A stretch of DNA of 64,000 nt from Peribacillus loiseleuriae. Its GTDB lineage: Bacteria; Bacillota; Bacilli; Bacillales; DSM-1321. Made by a program: the position numbers and the translations under genes. Of this stretch, positions 37,422-47,659 are shown one piece after another; positions within the stretch are counted from its first letter, which is position 1, and every line of letters starts with the position of its first letter. Below the pieces are notes generated by a model that searched no databases, was not told the origin of the DNA, and worked only from the letters and a program-made list of their open reading frames with translations. The stretch lies in NCBI RefSeq assembly GCF_001183985.1, contig NZ_LFZW01000001.1:3772059-3836058 (forward strand), in the 5' to 3' direction.

Positions 37422-39739
37422 TCTGTTTCACCTACCAATGCATGTTCCAACACTTCATCAACATGAGAAACGAGAACAAATTCTAATTCTTTTCGGACAC
37501 TTTCCGGTATGTCGTCAATGTCTTTTTCATTATTTTTCGGGATAATGATTTTCGTCAAACCTGCCCGGTGCGCAGCTAATGATTTCTCTTTTAAACCGCC
37601 TATCGGAAGCACGCGTCCACGCAAAGTAATTTCGCCTGTCATCCCTACTTCTCGATGAATCGGTCGACCTGTTAAAGCAGATATTAACGCTGTTGCAAGA
37701 GTAATCCCTGCTGAAGGTCCATCTTTTGGAACGGCTCCTTCTGGTACGTGGATATGAATATCTTGCTTTTCGTGGAAATTTGCGTCAATTCCGAGTTGCT
37801 CCGTTTTCGTACGAACAAAACTAAAGGCTGCCTGGGCAGATTCCTTCATAACATCGCCTAATTGTCCTGTCAAAACAAGCTTCCCTTTTCCTGGTGAAAG
37901 AGACACTTCGATTTGTAGCGTATCTCCGCCTACTGTTGTATAAGCAAGACCGGTTGCAACACCTACTTGATCCTCAGTTTCTGCTTGACCGTAATGGAAA
38001 ATGGTTTTTCCTAGGAAGTCTTCTACGTTTTTCTCACTAATTACTACTCGCTTTTTCTCACCGGATACGATAATTTTCGCGGTTTTACGGCAAATACTAG
38101 CTAATTGACGTTCCAGGCTTCTGACACCCGCTTCTCTTGTGTAATAGCGAATAATATTGATTAGTGCATCTTCACGAACTTGAAGCTGGGTCTTTTGCAA
38201 ACCGTGATTCTCCATTTGACGAATAAGTAAATGATCTTTTGCGATATGAAGTTTCTCAATCTCCGTATACCCTGCAATGGAGATGATCTCCATCCGATCC
38301 CGTAACGGTCCTGGTATCGTCGCCAAGTTATTAGCTGTCGCAATGAACATCACTTTTGAGAGATCATAGGTTTCTTCAATATAATGATCACTGAAATGAT
38401 TGTTTTGTTCCGGGTCCAACACCTCAAGCATCGCAGCGGAAGGATCACCTCTAAAATCATTGGACATTTTATCGATTTCATCTAATAAAAACACCGGATT
38501 AATCGTTCCTGCTTTTTTCATTCCTTGAATGATTCGTCCTGGCATCGCACCAACATACGTTCTTCTGTGCCCGCGAATTTCTGATTCGTCACGCACTCCA
38601 CCAAGCGAAATCCGAACGAAATTGCGATTCATCGACGTCGCAATCGAACGTGCGAGGGAGGTTTTCCCTACTCCAGGCGGCCCGACAAGGCAAAGAATCG
38701 GTCCTTTAAGCGACTGTGTTAATTGCTGGACAGCCAAATATTCAAGCACACGTTCTTTCACTTTTTCAAGACCGTGATGATCACGATTCAGCACTTTTTC
38801 AGCCTTTTGAATATTGAGGTCATCCTTCGTCGCCTTGGACCACGGAAGCGTGATGAGCCATTCAATATAATTACGGATGACGGAGCTTTCTGCAGAGGAT
38901 GAAGGGACTTTCTCATATCGATCCAATTCCTTCATAGCCGTTTCCTTAATGTGCTCTGGCATCCCAACTTCATTAATTTTCTCAGTTAGGACGGCTATTT
39001 CTCCAGTTTTTCCTTCTTTATCGCCAAGTTCTTTTTGAATTGCCTTCATTTGTTCTCGCAAATAATACTCTTTTTGCGTTCTTTCCATTGAACGTTTCAC
39101 GCGCTGGCCAATTTTCTTCTCGAGGTTTAATACCTCTTTTTCATTATTGATGATTTCGATTATTTTGCTTAATCGTTCTTTTACATCAATGGTTTCTAAG
39201 ATTTCCTGTTTTTCTTTTGGCTTTAACGGTAAATGGGAAGCTACTACATCCGCAAGCCTGCCAGGTTCTTCAATGTCTGCCGTTACGGCAAATGTTTCAG
39301 GCGTAATTTTCTTTGACATCTTTATGTACTGTTCAAAGTATTCCAACAGTGTGCGCATCAATGCCTGATGCTCAATTTCCTTCTCATCGCTGTCTTCATA
39401 CACTTCGACTTTCGCTGAAAATTGTGTCTCATTATCATAGAATTCAATAATTTGCGCCCTGTTCAGCCCCTCTACCAATACACGGATTGTACCGTTTGGG
39501 AGCTTAAGCATTTGCTTCACTTTTGTTAAGGTTCCCATCTGATAGATATCTTCTTCACCTGGTTCTTCTAGGGAAACATCTTTTTGTGTTGTTAAAAAGA
39601 TTAGATGGTCCCCCACCATTGCTTTTTCCAAAGCCTGTACCGATTTGTCACGCCCAACATCTAAATGTAGCACCATTGTAGGATATACAAGTAAGCCTCT
39701 TAGCGGCAGGAGGGGGACGATGATTTCTTTATCAGCCAT
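37418..39739 (-). CDS. lonA: ATP-dependent protease LonA
   Basis: Hexameric cytosolic AAA+ serine protease that degrades damaged and regulatory proteins. About 773 residues, the normal size. The N-terminal substrate domain begins [13 protein letters not shown]. Walker A is GPPGVGKTS near residue 350; Walker B ([10 protein letters not shown]) follows. The protease domain has catalytic Ser in [12 protein letters not shown] near 673 and catalytic Lys in [14 protein letters not shown] near 716. ATG at 39739 is chosen for the GGAGGTG site six bases before it. It is followed by ysxC and preceded by lonB, the Bacillus arrangement. Confidence 0.97.
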   Translation of the reverse strand: MADKEIIVPLLPLRGLLVYPTMVLHLDVGRDKSVQALEKAMVGDHLIFLTTQKDVSLEEPGEEDIYQMGTLTKVKQMLKLPNGTIRVLVEGLNRAQIIEFYDNETQFSAKVEVYEDSDEKEIEHQALMRTLLEYFEQYIKMSKKITPETFAVTADIEEPGRLADVVASHLPLKPKEKQEILETIDVKERLSKIIEIINNEKEVLNLEKKIGQRVKRSMERTQKEYYLREQMKAIQKELGDKEGKTGEIAVLTEKINEVGMPEHIKETAMKELDRYEKVPSSSAESSVIRNYIEWLITLPWSKATKDDLNIQKAEKVLNRDHHGLEKVKERVLEYLAVQQLTQSLKGPILCLVGPPGVGKTSLARSIATSMNRNFVRISLGGVRDESEIRGHRRTYVGAMPGRIIQGMKKAGTINPVFLLDEIDKMSNDFRGDPSAAMLEVLDPEQNNHFSDHYIEETYDLSKVMFIATANNLATIPGPLRDRMEIISIAGYTEIEKLHIAKDHLLIRQMENHGLQKTQLQVREDALINIIRYYTREAGVRSLERQLASICRKTAKIIVSGEKKRVVISEKNVEDFLGKTIFHYGQAETEDQVGVATGLAYTTVGGDTLQIEVSLSPGKGKLVLTGQLGDVMKESAQAAFSFVRTKTEQLGIDANFHEKQDIHIHVPEGAVPKDGPSAGITLATALISALTGRPIHREVGMTGEITLRGRVLPIGGLKEKSLAAHRAGLTKIIIPKNNEKDIDDIPESVRKELEFVLVSHVDEVLEHALVGETE

Positions 39740-40055
39740 GCCTGACACCTCCAATAATTTATCATATCGTCTAGTTTTTTAGATTGACCAGTGTAACAAT
39801 TCTAACGTATTTATAAGAACGTGTCTATCTGGCAAGCTTATTCCTCTTTTATTATCTCCAAAAATAAAACAATACGCACGTGAAACCAAATATTTGATGT
39901 TTATTAGCAGAAAAAACGTTACCAATTATCACCTGTAGAATACTAGTTATTTTTACACGTCTAAAATTGCCTAGGTGACACGCAAACAGTAGATAATCAA
40001 AAGCAATCGGCTTGCTTGTGCTAGACATCAAAAGCCACCGGAAAAAACGTATACT

Positions 40056-40155
40056 AAAAAAAAGGGGCAAACCTCGCAATTCCTTTATTCAGTACGAATC
40101 CAGTGCGCTTAACACTATATCCTTTGAATAGAGTACGAGATCAGACCCTTTTAAG
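40056..40155. repeat. REP-like copy between lonB and lonA
   Basis: Starts AAAAAAAAGGGGCAAACCTCGC and ends TAGAGTACGAGATCAGACCC. It aligns end to end with 42571-42664 (AAAAAAAGGACTGACCTCGC ... TAGAGTACGAAATCAGACCC). It lies immediately after the lonB stop. The remaining part of the 39755-40160 gap shows no gene or other clear signal. Confidence 0.6.
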
Positions 40156-40160
40156 ACTCT

Positions 40161-41825
40161 TTATACACTTTCCCTTTTGGTTAAATCGAGCTGTGGCAGG
40201 ATTTGTTCAGGAATAATATCTTTCCTTAATGCTATTTCGAAGACTTCTTTCACTGTTTTCACTGGGATGATTTCAATTCCGTCTATTTCATTCAGTAACG
40301 GCTGCATATTTTCGTAAGGAATAATCACCTTTTTTGCTCCCGCAAGCTTAGCTGCTTTAATTTTCGGAATAACCCCACCAATCGGTTTAACATGACCATG
40401 GATACTGATTTCTCCTGTCATCGCCACTGTATTTTCTGCAGGAATTTTGTATATAGCAGAGTAGATTCCGCTCGCCATCGCAATTCCGGCAGATGGTCCG
40501 TCCACAGGGCTACCTCCTGGGAAGTTGACATGAATATCAAATTGGTCAGCAGGAACCCCCATTGAACGAAGAACAGTAATAACATTTTCGATTGAGCCTT
40601 TTGCCATACTTTTTCTACGGATAGATTTCCCGTTTCCGCCAATGCTTTCTTCTTCCACGATTCCGGTAATATTAATGCTTCCTTTGTCAAGCGCAGGCAT
40701 GACGGTTACTTCAATTTCAAGTAGTGCTCCGCTATTTGGACCGTAAACAGCAAGTCCATTAATCCGGCCAATTTTCGGCTTGTCATCGATTTTCCGGTCC
40801 ATTCTTGGCGTCAGTTGACTATTGTGAGCCATCCAAGCTATATCTTCTTCCTTAATGTAATCGCGATCTTCTGTAATGGAAATACCCGCTAGCGTTTGAA
40901 CCATATTTACAGCTTCCCTGCCATTTCGGGCATATTCGGCGATTGTTTCAAGACCTTTATCGCTGATTGTCATCTCTACCTTGTCAGACGCTTTTTTGGC
41001 AATCGAAATAATTTCTCCAGGATCAAGTTCTCTAAAAAAAACTTCAATACAGCGCGAACGGATAGCAGGAGGAATTTCATTCGGGGTTCTTGTTGTTGCA
41101 CCAATCAAGCGAAAATCCGCTGGCAATCCATTTTTAAAAATATCATGGATATGAGTTGGAATATTCGTATTTTCCTCTGAATAATACGCACTTTCTAAAA
41201 ATACCTTACGATCTTCTAGCACTTTAAGCAGTTTATTCATTTGAATAGGATGAAGCTCACCAATTTCATCTATGAACAGGACGCCACCATGTGCGTTACT
41301 TACTGCCCCTTGCTTTGGCTGCGGAATCCCCGCTTGTCCCATGGCACCAGCTCCTTGATAGATTGGATCATGAACAGAGCCAATTAGTGGATCTGCAATG
41401 CCTCGTTCATCAAATCTGGCTGTTGTTGCATCCAATTCTACAAATACGGCCGATTTTTGAAACGGCGATTTCTTATTGCCCTTTGCTTCCTCTAAAACAA
41501 GCCTTGCGGCAGCTGTTTTTCCGACACCTGGTGGGCCATATACGATAACATGCTGTGGATTTGGACCGCAAAGCGCAGCCTTTAACGTCTTAATTCCATC
41601 TTCCTGTCCAACAATATCAGCAAATGTAATCGGCCTTACACGTTCTGATAGTGGTTCTGTTAGTGAAATAGACCGCATTTTTCGAAGCTGATCCATTTCT
41701 TTTCTAGAGTCACGATCAATCGATACCTTTTGTGTCCTTTGTCCCTTAAGTAAATTAAAAAAATACATACCAATCACAATACCAAAAAACAGCTGAATTA
41801 ATAACGCGATTCCTGTCCAATTCAT
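40161..41825 (-). CDS. lonB: Membrane-anchored Lon-like protease LonB
   Basis: Lon-type ATP-dependent protease of about 554 residues with an N-terminal membrane helix (GIALLIQLFFGIVIGMYFF) and no substrate-binding N-domain. Seen: PITFADIVGQEDGIKTLKAA near residue 64, Walker [11 protein letters not shown] near 97, Walker B GVLFIDEIGEL, arginine finger region, and the catalytic Ser in PVDGPSAGIAMA near 455. In B. subtilis LonB is made in the forespore under sigma-F. ATG at 41825 lies seven bases after GGAGGG; the frame opens at 41843. Confidence 0.95.
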   Translation of the reverse strand: MNWTGIALLIQLFFGIVIGMYFFNLLKGQRTQKVSIDRDSRKEMDQLRKMRSISLTEPLSERVRPITFADIVGQEDGIKTLKAALCGPNPQHVIVYGPPGVGKTAAARLVLEEAKGNKKSPFQKSAVFVELDATTARFDERGIADPLIGSVHDPIYQGAGAMGQAGIPQPKQGAVSNAHGGVLFIDEIGELHPIQMNKLLKVLEDRKVFLESAYYSEENTNIPTHIHDIFKNGLPADFRLIGATTRTPNEIPPAIRSRCIEVFFRELDPGEIISIAKKASDKVEMTISDKGLETIAEYARNGREAVNMVQTLAGISITEDRDYIKEEDIAWMAHNSQLTPRMDRKIDDKPKIGRINGLAVYGPNSGALLEIEVTVMPALDKGSINITGIVEEESIGGNGKSIRRKSMAKGSIENVITVLRSMGVPADQFDIHVNFPGGSPVDGPSAGIAMASGIYSAIYKIPAENTVAMTGEISIHGHVKPIGGVIPKIKAAKLAGAKKVIIPYENMQPLLNEIDGIEIIPVKTVKEVFEIALRKDIIPEQILPQLDLTKRESV

Positions 41826-41884
41826 TGCCTTTCCCTCCTGCATTCACCAAGTATGTAAATGATAGTATCTCCTTTGCCCTAATG

Positions 41885-42062
41885 AATCATCCATCTTTTT
41901 TTACGGATAAGGAGAACATAGATCCTTCATTTTCTTCGGAAAAGGGGCGGGGCTTCGCAAAATCAGCTCCGCACCGCCACCTGCATAAATTTATACTATT
42001 TGAGTACCCGAACCTTTTTCATCATTGGTTTTGGAGGGAACACTCATGGATGCTTTTTGAAG
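41885..42062 (-). repeat. Copy C of the GGTGGCGGTGCGGAG repeat family
   Basis: Minus strand reads ATCCATGAGTGTTCCCTCC, GATGAAAAAGGTTCGGG, then CAGGTGGCGGTGCGGAGCTG and ATTTTGCGAAGCCCCGCC, matching copy D at 47415-47555. It lies between clpX and lonB. Confidence 0.65.
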
Positions 42063-42189
42063 AATTGCCTTAAAAGGACCATGAATGAGGATTGGATGGT
42101 ACGTGTATGAAGGAAAACGCCACGCTAGCAGGCAGGCATACTGAAACGCCCCCGGCCTTTTGGTGCATGGTTCCACTTCCCTTTCCTGG

Positions 42190-42460
42190 CATAGATAGCG
42201 GAGCCGCATTTCGAAGTTGCGCGCTGGAGCCACTTTTTTTCGCTATAGGATGGGAAACAGTAATAAAAACAAACCCCATTATTACGCTTTTATAAAACCC
42301 CGTCGCTTAATGATGCGGGGCGAGCGTTGACTAGCCGATACACCGATATTCAGGCGGGCACTTTCGTCGATTTCATGTCTTACGAGCGAGATTTCAAATT
42401 TGCACGCCAGTTCCTCCACTTTTTGAGCAGGATTTCCGATTTGCGCGCCGGAACCACATT
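42190..42460. repeat. Cluster of GCGCGCCGGA-type repeats between clpX and lonB
   Basis: Three related strings occur: TTTCGAAGTTGCGCGCTGGA (42210), TTTCAAATTTGCACGCCAG (42390) and TTTCCGATTTGCGCGCCGGA (42434). The ACGAGCGAGATT lead also occurs at 21318. The region also holds a hairpin (42290-42322). The ORFs here are shadows of the repeats; no gene is supported in 41844-42666. Confidence 0.5.
42290..42322 (-). terminator. Possible intrinsic terminator between clpX and lonB
   Basis: Minus strand CCCCGC and GCG(A)CGGGG close a loop of about eight bases and are followed by TTTTATAAAA. It lies inside the repeat-rich gap. Confidence 0.5.
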
Positions 42461-42570
42461 CGATAAAAAAAGCATCCCTCGCTGAACAGTCACGACAAAA
42501 TTCATCCAATCTCCTCTCCCACTTCATCCTATACGATAGCCCCATACAGGAAATCCTATCCTAATTTCCA

Positions 42571-42664
42571 TAAAAAAAGGACTGACCTCGCCGCTACGAC
42601 ATGCAGTAATACGTGAAAATAACACGCATTACTGTGTGTAGAGTACGAAATCAGACCCGTTTAA
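42571..42664. repeat. REP-like copy after clpX
   Basis: Aligns over its full length with 40056-40155 at both ends. Its interior has a palindrome CAGTAATACGTG...CGCATTACTG (about 42603-42633). It runs up to the clpX stop at 42667. Confidence 0.6.
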
Positions 42665-42666
42665 GA

Positions 42667-43932
42667 TTATGCAGATGTTTTATCAGCTACGTTAATCGTT
42701 GTTCCATCTTTAAGAACTAGTTTAGGTGACTCATTTTCTGTTATTGCTGCCCCTGTAATAATACATTTGTCAATGTCATCACGTGAAGGCAATTCAAACA
42801 TTACTTCAAGCATAATGCCCTCAATAATAGAACGCAGTCCACGAGCACCTGTTTTTCTTTCAATTGCTTTCTTCGCAATTTCAAGTAGAGCATCTTCCTC
42901 GAATTCGAGAATGACATTGTCAAGCTCCAGCATTTTTTCAAATTGCTTCACTAGAGCATTTTTCGGCTTCGTTAGAATATCAATCAATGCCGCTTCATCT
43001 AATTGCTCCAATGTAGCAATTACTGGAATACGACCAATGAATTCCGGAATTAAACCGAAGCGCAATAAATCTTCTGGAAGCACTTTAGACAGTAATTCTT
43101 TTTCTGCCACATCATCTTTCTTCACATCTGATCCAAAACCAATTACTTTTTGGCCTAGACGGCGTTTAATAATTGGTTCGATTCCATCAAATGCACCACC
43201 ACAAATAAAGAGAATATTTGTTGTATCAATTTGAATAAACTCTTGGTGTGGATGTTTACGGCCACCTTGAGGTGGAACACTCGCAACAGTACCTTCAAGT
43301 ATTTTCAACAATGCTTGTTGAACACCCTCACCAGACACATCACGCGTAATGGATGGGTTTTCCGATTTACGTGCTACTTTATCGATTTCATCAATATAAA
43401 TGATCCCTTTTTCTGCCTTTTCAACATCATAATCTGCAGCTTGGATTAATTTAAGCAAAATGTTTTCAACATCTTCCCCAACATATCCAGCCTCAGTTAA
43501 TGATGTAGCGTCAGCAATCGCAAACGGTACATTCAAAAGTCGTGCCAATGTCTGTGCAAGTAAAGTTTTCCCACTACCTGTCGGACCGATGAGTGCGATA
43601 TTACTCTTTGCAAGTTCTACATCATCCACTTTACTGTTTGAATTGATTCGCTTGTAATGATTGTAAACCGCAACTGCAAGAGATTTCTTAGCCTGCTCTT
43701 GCCCAATTACATATTCATCTAGAATTTCACGAATTTCCATTGGTTTTGGAACATCTTTAAATTCGATTTCTTCTTCCGTACCTAATTCTTCTTCTACGAT
43801 TTCTGTGCAAAGCTCAATACATTCATCACAAATATATACACCTGGTCCTGCTACCAGTTTACGAACTTGCTCTTGAGTTTTTCCGCAAAAAGAACATTTT
43901 AATTGTCCTTTTTCATCATTAAATTTAAACAT
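42667..43932 (-). CDS. clpX: ClpXP ATPase subunit ClpX
   Basis: AAA+ unfoldase that feeds tagged proteins to ClpP. 421 residues, typical. The N-terminal zinc-binding domain has the four Cys as CSFCGKTQ and ICDECIELC. Walker A is [12 protein letters not shown] near residue 115, Walker [14 protein letters not shown] near 180. The pore loop (GYVGEDV) and the IGF loop that docks to ClpP ([11 protein letters not shown]) are present, so it should work with ClpP encoded elsewhere. GGAG lies about eight bases before ATG. It stands between tig and lonB, as in B. subtilis. Confidence 0.97.
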   Translation of the reverse strand: MFKFNDEKGQLKCSFCGKTQEQVRKLVAGPGVYICDECIELCTEIVEEELGTEEEIEFKDVPKPMEIREILDEYVIGQEQAKKSLAVAVYNHYKRINSNSKVDDVELAKSNIALIGPTGSGKTLLAQTLARLLNVPFAIADATSLTEAGYVGEDVENILLKLIQAADYDVEKAEKGIIYIDEIDKVARKSENPSITRDVSGEGVQQALLKILEGTVASVPPQGGRKHPHQEFIQIDTTNILFICGGAFDGIEPIIKRRLGQKVIGFGSDVKKDDVAEKELLSKVLPEDLLRFGLIPEFIGRIPVIATLEQLDEAALIDILTKPKNALVKQFEKMLELDNVILEFEEDALLEIAKKAIERKTGARGLRSIIEGIMLEVMFELPSRDDIDKCIITGAAITENESPKLVLKDGTTINVADKTSA

Positions 43933-44036
43933 GGACTCACTCCTTTATTAAATTTTCCTATATACATAGTCATGCGCATTATTTTTGGACGTAAATAAAC
44001 GCATAAACTGGGTATTAAAATTTTGATGTAGACCGC

Positions 44037-44065
44037 ATTGTACCATGTCTCAAGTATTTTTGTAA
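44037..44065 (-). promoter_or_regulatory. Candidate sigma-A promoter of clpX
   Basis: TTACAA (44060-44065) and TACAAT (44037-44042) on the minus strand are separated by 17 bases, about 105 bases before the clpX ATG. Confidence 0.45.
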
Positions 44066-44692
44066 TAAAAATGCTCAAAACTAAAAGTTGTCCAATAAGT
44101 ACTAACTATTCTAAACGATAATATGTATGTTGCCCGTAATAGGCTTTCCCAAACCTGAAAAACGTTAAGTGTCAATAGAGTCCAATGCCCCAGACCACTT
44201 CCACCGAATTAGCAAACGGCAAAGTGAGTATATCATATGACCAATTTTGAAAACGCTTACTAACCATTTGAATAAAACATTTTATAACTTCACGGGGAAG
44301 CAAGTTTGTATCGTTTGTTCAATTCTTTGCGCAAAGCGATTTCATGGAACCGGTACAATAATGTCTCTTACTTACTGAACATGGATAGGAATAAATTTTC
44401 ACAATTTCTCGGCTCTTTCCTTCCTCTTTTTTGACACTTACTAGCAAGGTAGGGATATTGTGTAAGTATAACTATGTATATGCGGTATTAAAATTAATCT
44501 ACACTGAATTCACAAAAAAATCAATGCTGAAATTCCCAACAAAATAATTATTTTTTTTAAATGATGATTTGAGCTTTCTAAAGTCATAGTGGTTATGTAG
44601 GCATATTGTCGTAACAGCAAGCGTTTTTCACTGTTTCCATTTTTTATGTACGATTACGTTATATAACGATACGATATTAGCCCATTGCATTA

Positions 44693-44725
44693 TGTATAAA
44701 ACAAGGCACGAATGCTCGTGCCTTG
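44693..44725 (-). terminator. Intrinsic terminator of tig
   Basis: CAAGGCACGA (44702-44711) pairs perfectly with 44716-44725 around ATGC. On the minus strand TTTTAT follows. It lies about 75 bases after the tig stop. Confidence 0.85.
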
Positions 44726-44800
44726 CATGTCTCTAATTATAATACAAAATATGTTGTTTGGCTAAATTTTAATACTTAGCCTAAGGTACGTTGGCCTTTA

Positions 44801-46096
44801 TTATTCAGCAGCAGCGACTGTTTTGCTGTTTGCAACAAGGAAGTCGATTGCTTTGTTGATTTTAAGATCACCTTTAAGACCTTCTAGGCTACCAAGTGCT
44901 TTTTTGATGTTTTCTACATCCATTTTGTACATTTCAGCCATTTTTTCAATCTCAGCATTCACATCTTCTTCTGTTACTTCGATGTTTTCAGCTTTAACGA
45001 TTGCATCAAGAGTTAGGCTTACACGAACTTGGTTTTTCGCTTCTTCTACCATTTGGCCTTTAAGAGCTTCTTCATCTTGTCCTGAGAATTGGAAGTATAA
45101 CTCCATATTCAAGCCTTGAGATTGAAGACGTTGTTCGAAGTCTTTCATCATACGATCTACTTCGTTCGTTACCATAATTTCTGGAATGTCAACTTCCACA
45201 TTTGCAGACGCTTGTTCGATAACTGCATCACGAATTGCGTTTTCTGCTTGGTGTTTTTTGTCATGCTCAAGGTTTTTCTTAGTTTTTTCTTTTAATTCAG
45301 CAAATGTTTCAACTTCATCGTCGACATCTTTTGCGAATTCGTCATCTAATTGAGGTAGTTCTTTTGTTTTGATTTCGTGTAATTTCACTTTGAATACAGC
45401 AGGTTTACCTGCAAGCTCAGCAGCATGGTATTCTTCAGGGAAAGAAACTTCGATATCTTTTTCAGCTCCTGTTTCAAGACCAACTAATTGTTCTTCGAAA
45501 CCAGGGATGAAGCTATTAGAACCAAGTTCTAATGTGTAGTTTTCAGATGCTCCACCTTCAAATAATTCGCCATCAACAGATCCTTCGAAGTCGATAACAA
45601 CTGTGTCGCCATTAGCTGCTTGTCCTTCTTCTTTTACTACTAGCTCAGCTTGACGTTCTTGAAGAGTTTTGATTTCATTATCAACATCTTCGTCTGTTAC
45701 TTCAGCGTTGAATGCTTCTACTTCAAGACCTTTGTATTCACCTAATTTAACTTCTGGAGCGACTGTTACATTCGCTTTGAAAATAAGGTTTTGGCCTTTT
45801 TCCATTTGTTCAATGTCAATTTCAGGACGATCAACTGGGTTGATTCCTGCTTCTTCAACAGCATTTGCATACGCATCTGGAAGAATAATATCAAGTGCAT
45901 CTTGATAAAGAGATTCTACGCCGAATCTTTTTTCAAACATTTGACGAGGCATTTTCCCTTTACGGAAGCCTGGTACGTTTACTTGTTTTACAACTTTTTT
46001 GAACGCAGCGTCTAGACCTTCATTAACAGTAGCAGCTTCTACTTCAATCGTTAGTACGCCTTGATTACCTTCTTGTTTTTCCCATTTTACAGACAT
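44801..46096 (-). CDS. tig: Trigger factor (ribosome-associated chaperone)
   Basis: Peptidyl-prolyl isomerase and chaperone that binds nascent chains at the exit tunnel. 431 residues, typical. The ribosome-binding loop is [19 protein letters not shown] near residue 40 (GFRxGxxP signature). The FKBP-like domain covers about 150-245 ([19 protein letters not shown]). The helical C-terminal domain follows. GGAGGG lies seven bases before ATG. A strong promoter lies at 46239-46266 and a terminator after the gene, so it is monocistronic. Confidence 0.97.
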   Translation of the reverse strand: MSVKWEKQEGNQGVLTIEVEAATVNEGLDAAFKKVVKQVNVPGFRKGKMPRQMFEKRFGVESLYQDALDIILPDAYANAVEEAGINPVDRPEIDIEQMEKGQNLIFKANVTVAPEVKLGEYKGLEVEAFNAEVTDEDVDNEIKTLQERQAELVVKEEGQAANGDTVVIDFEGSVDGELFEGGASENYTLELGSNSFIPGFEEQLVGLETGAEKDIEVSFPEEYHAAELAGKPAVFKVKLHEIKTKELPQLDDEFAKDVDDEVETFAELKEKTKKNLEHDKKHQAENAIRDAVIEQASANVEVDIPEIMVTNEVDRMMKDFEQRLQSQGLNMELYFQFSGQDEEALKGQMVEEAKNQVRVSLTLDAIVKAENIEVTEEDVNAEIEKMAEMYKMDVENIKKALGSLEGLKGDLKINKAIDFLVANSKTVAAAE

Positions 46097-46238
46097 GTGT
46101 TTCCCTCCAAAAATCTATATACTAAAATGAATAAGCAATGGATGAATCTGCTATGCTATTCCTAACAAGCATCACCATACCCTAATTAATCTAGGGCTCT
46201 GTTCGTTTCATAATAAAACGAGACATTACAACCCCTAC

Positions 46239-46266
46239 ATTATAACACAGGTTCCCTTCGTTTCAA
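46239..46266 (-). promoter_or_regulatory. Sigma-A promoter of tig
   Basis: TTGAAA (46261-46266) and TATAAT (46239-46244) on the minus strand have a 16-base spacer. It lies within and just after the 3' end region of the ysoA-like gene (stop at 46277). Confidence 0.7.
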
Positions 46267-46276
46267 CAGCAATACA

Positions 46277-47311
46277 TTAAATATTCCCATAAGAAAATTC
46301 TTCAATTATATTAATTTGGAGGATCACTTCGTGCACGGAATCCGAACTTACTCCATATTGAGCGGCTCTTTTATTGGCAGTATTATCACCGGTTTGATAC
46401 TTCTCTGCCACAGTATGATAGGCGCAAGCCCAAACTGGAAAAGTGCTCTCCTCAGGTGCAATTGGATACATCACAAATTGCTGCCTTTCTATGAGAGATG
46501 TGGCCATAGCTAATAAGGATGGATTTTCTTGTTCTAATTGTCTTTCTACGAGGATTGTAACGGTTTTGAAAAAATCCGTATCCTTCATAGGTAGTATTTC
46601 TGTTGGAATGATGTCCATCTCTTGTGAGAGCTTTGTTAGCCGTACATTTTTATCGTATTCCTGTTCTTGAAGGATGTGGATTAATAGCGTCTTCAAAAAA
46701 GGATGAGCTGCTTCGTCAAGCAGAAATTTCTGAACAGATGGTATAAAAGCTCGAATATTCGCATCTGAAAATCGACTGATATTCCTAAATATTTCTTCGT
46801 CGGATTTCCCAGCAAACCATTCGTCAGCATCAAAACCTACTTCCGTTCGTTTCTCTTCTTCGATTTCTACAAACATATCTTCATTCTCTTCTAAAACTCT
46901 AGTACTAAAGGCAAGCATTTTTTCAAAGTGGTCGATTTTATCATGAGGTACTTGATTATCATCCAATAGCGCTTTGATTGTCATAACCATTTCTTCATGC
47001 TCATTAAGCTGGAGTAAGACCATTAAATAGATACTTACGATCTGAAAATAGTCGCCAATTCCTTTATGAAGCACCTCTTTACACAAATCCCGCGCTTCTA
47101 TATAGCGACCTACCTCGACAAAAGAAACGATTAAACCGACATTTACATCGGGATTCTCAGGATCAAGCTCTCTTGCTTGGCTATACAATTCCACCGCATG
47201 TTTGAACTCTCTTTTTTCAATATGTTCCATGCCCTTTTCCACAAGCCGACTACCCAAATTAGGAAACGGAATAACATTTCCTTCTGGTTTTTGTTTCTTT
47301 TTTCCGCCCAT
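46277..47311 (-). CDS. ysoA: YsoA-like tetratricopeptide-repeat protein
   Basis: About 344 residues. The N-terminus is basic (MGGKKKQKPEGNVIPFPNLG). One clear TPR unit follows (AVELYSQARELDPENPDVNV, residues 40-60) and more degenerate helical pairs continue to about residue 130. The rest is helical and acidic without a known domain. ATG at 47311 has GGAG seven bases upstream; the frame opens at 47377 but that start lacks a ribosome site. Position between leuD and tig matches ysoA of B. subtilis, whose function is not established. Confidence 0.8.
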   Translation of the reverse strand: MGGKKKQKPEGNVIPFPNLGSRLVEKGMEHIEKREFKHAVELYSQARELDPENPDVNVGLIVSFVEVGRYIEARDLCKEVLHKGIGDYFQIVSIYLMVLLQLNEHEEMVMTIKALLDDNQVPHDKIDHFEKMLAFSTRVLEENEDMFVEIEEEKRTEVGFDADEWFAGKSDEEIFRNISRFSDANIRAFIPSVQKFLLDEAAHPFLKTLLIHILQEQEYDKNVRLTKLSQEMDIIPTEILPMKDTDFFKTVTILVERQLEQENPSLLAMATSLIERQQFVMYPIAPEESTFPVWACAYHTVAEKYQTGDNTANKRAAQYGVSSDSVHEVILQINIIEEFSYGNI

Positions 47312-47414
47312 TTTATAACTCCGCCTGTCGATATATTTTCTAGCAAATAGTTTAGCATTGTTTTCTTCACAATACAAAAATTAACTAAAAATTCAATAGC
47401 AAAAGAGGGTGACT

Positions 47415-47555
47415 CATAAGAAACATCCATGAGCGTCTGCTCTAAAACTAAAACGATGAAAAAGGTTCAGGTTCTAAAAACTGCATCGCCTTATGAAGGT
47501 GGCGGTGCGGAGCTGATTTTTCGAAGCCTCGTCCCCATGTCCTTCATACAAAAAG
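47415..47555 (+). repeat. Copy D of the GGTGGCGGTGCGGAG repeat family
   Basis: Reads TCCATGAGCGTCTGCTCT, GATGAAAAAGGTTCAGG, ATGAAGGTGGCGGTGCGGAG and CCCATGTCCTTCATACAAAA. This is the most complete copy seen and serves as reference for copies A, B and C. It lies between leuD and ysoA. Confidence 0.65.
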
Positions 47556-47642
47556 GATCAGGCTTCACAACAACTATATCCCATTCAAATTAAGTGTTTG
47601 TAACACTCTAATCTGGGTAGTAGTGTGAGGTCTGACCCTTTT
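47551..47642. repeat. REP-like copy after leuD
   Basis: AAAAGGATCAGGCTTCAC at 47551 is an imperfect inverse of GTGAGGTCTGACCCTTTT ending at 47642, enclosing about 55 bases. It overlaps the end of copy D, so two repeat families sit side by side just downstream of the leuD stop. Confidence 0.6.
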
Positions 47643-47659
47643 GGACAAATGCTACGCAA

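Larger units (their letters stand above)
43933..44800. other. 868-base gap between tig and clpX, no gene recognised
   Basis: The gap is AT-rich with stops in all frames. It holds the candidate clpX promoter (44037-44065) and the tig terminator (44702-44725). A cre-like sequence TGAAAACGCTTACT lies at 44248-44261, 13 of 14 matches to the catabolite-control consensus; its use is unproven and it lies far from any start. I see no RNA gene or repeat family here. Confidence 0.5.

Noticed and set aside
42092..42295. Small frames in the clpX-lonB gap
   Set aside because: They are built from GCGCGCCGGA-type repeats and lack start signals.
41844..42666. Decayed insertion sequence with transposase between clpX and lonB
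   Set aside because: No transposase-like peptide in any frame; only short repeats are present.
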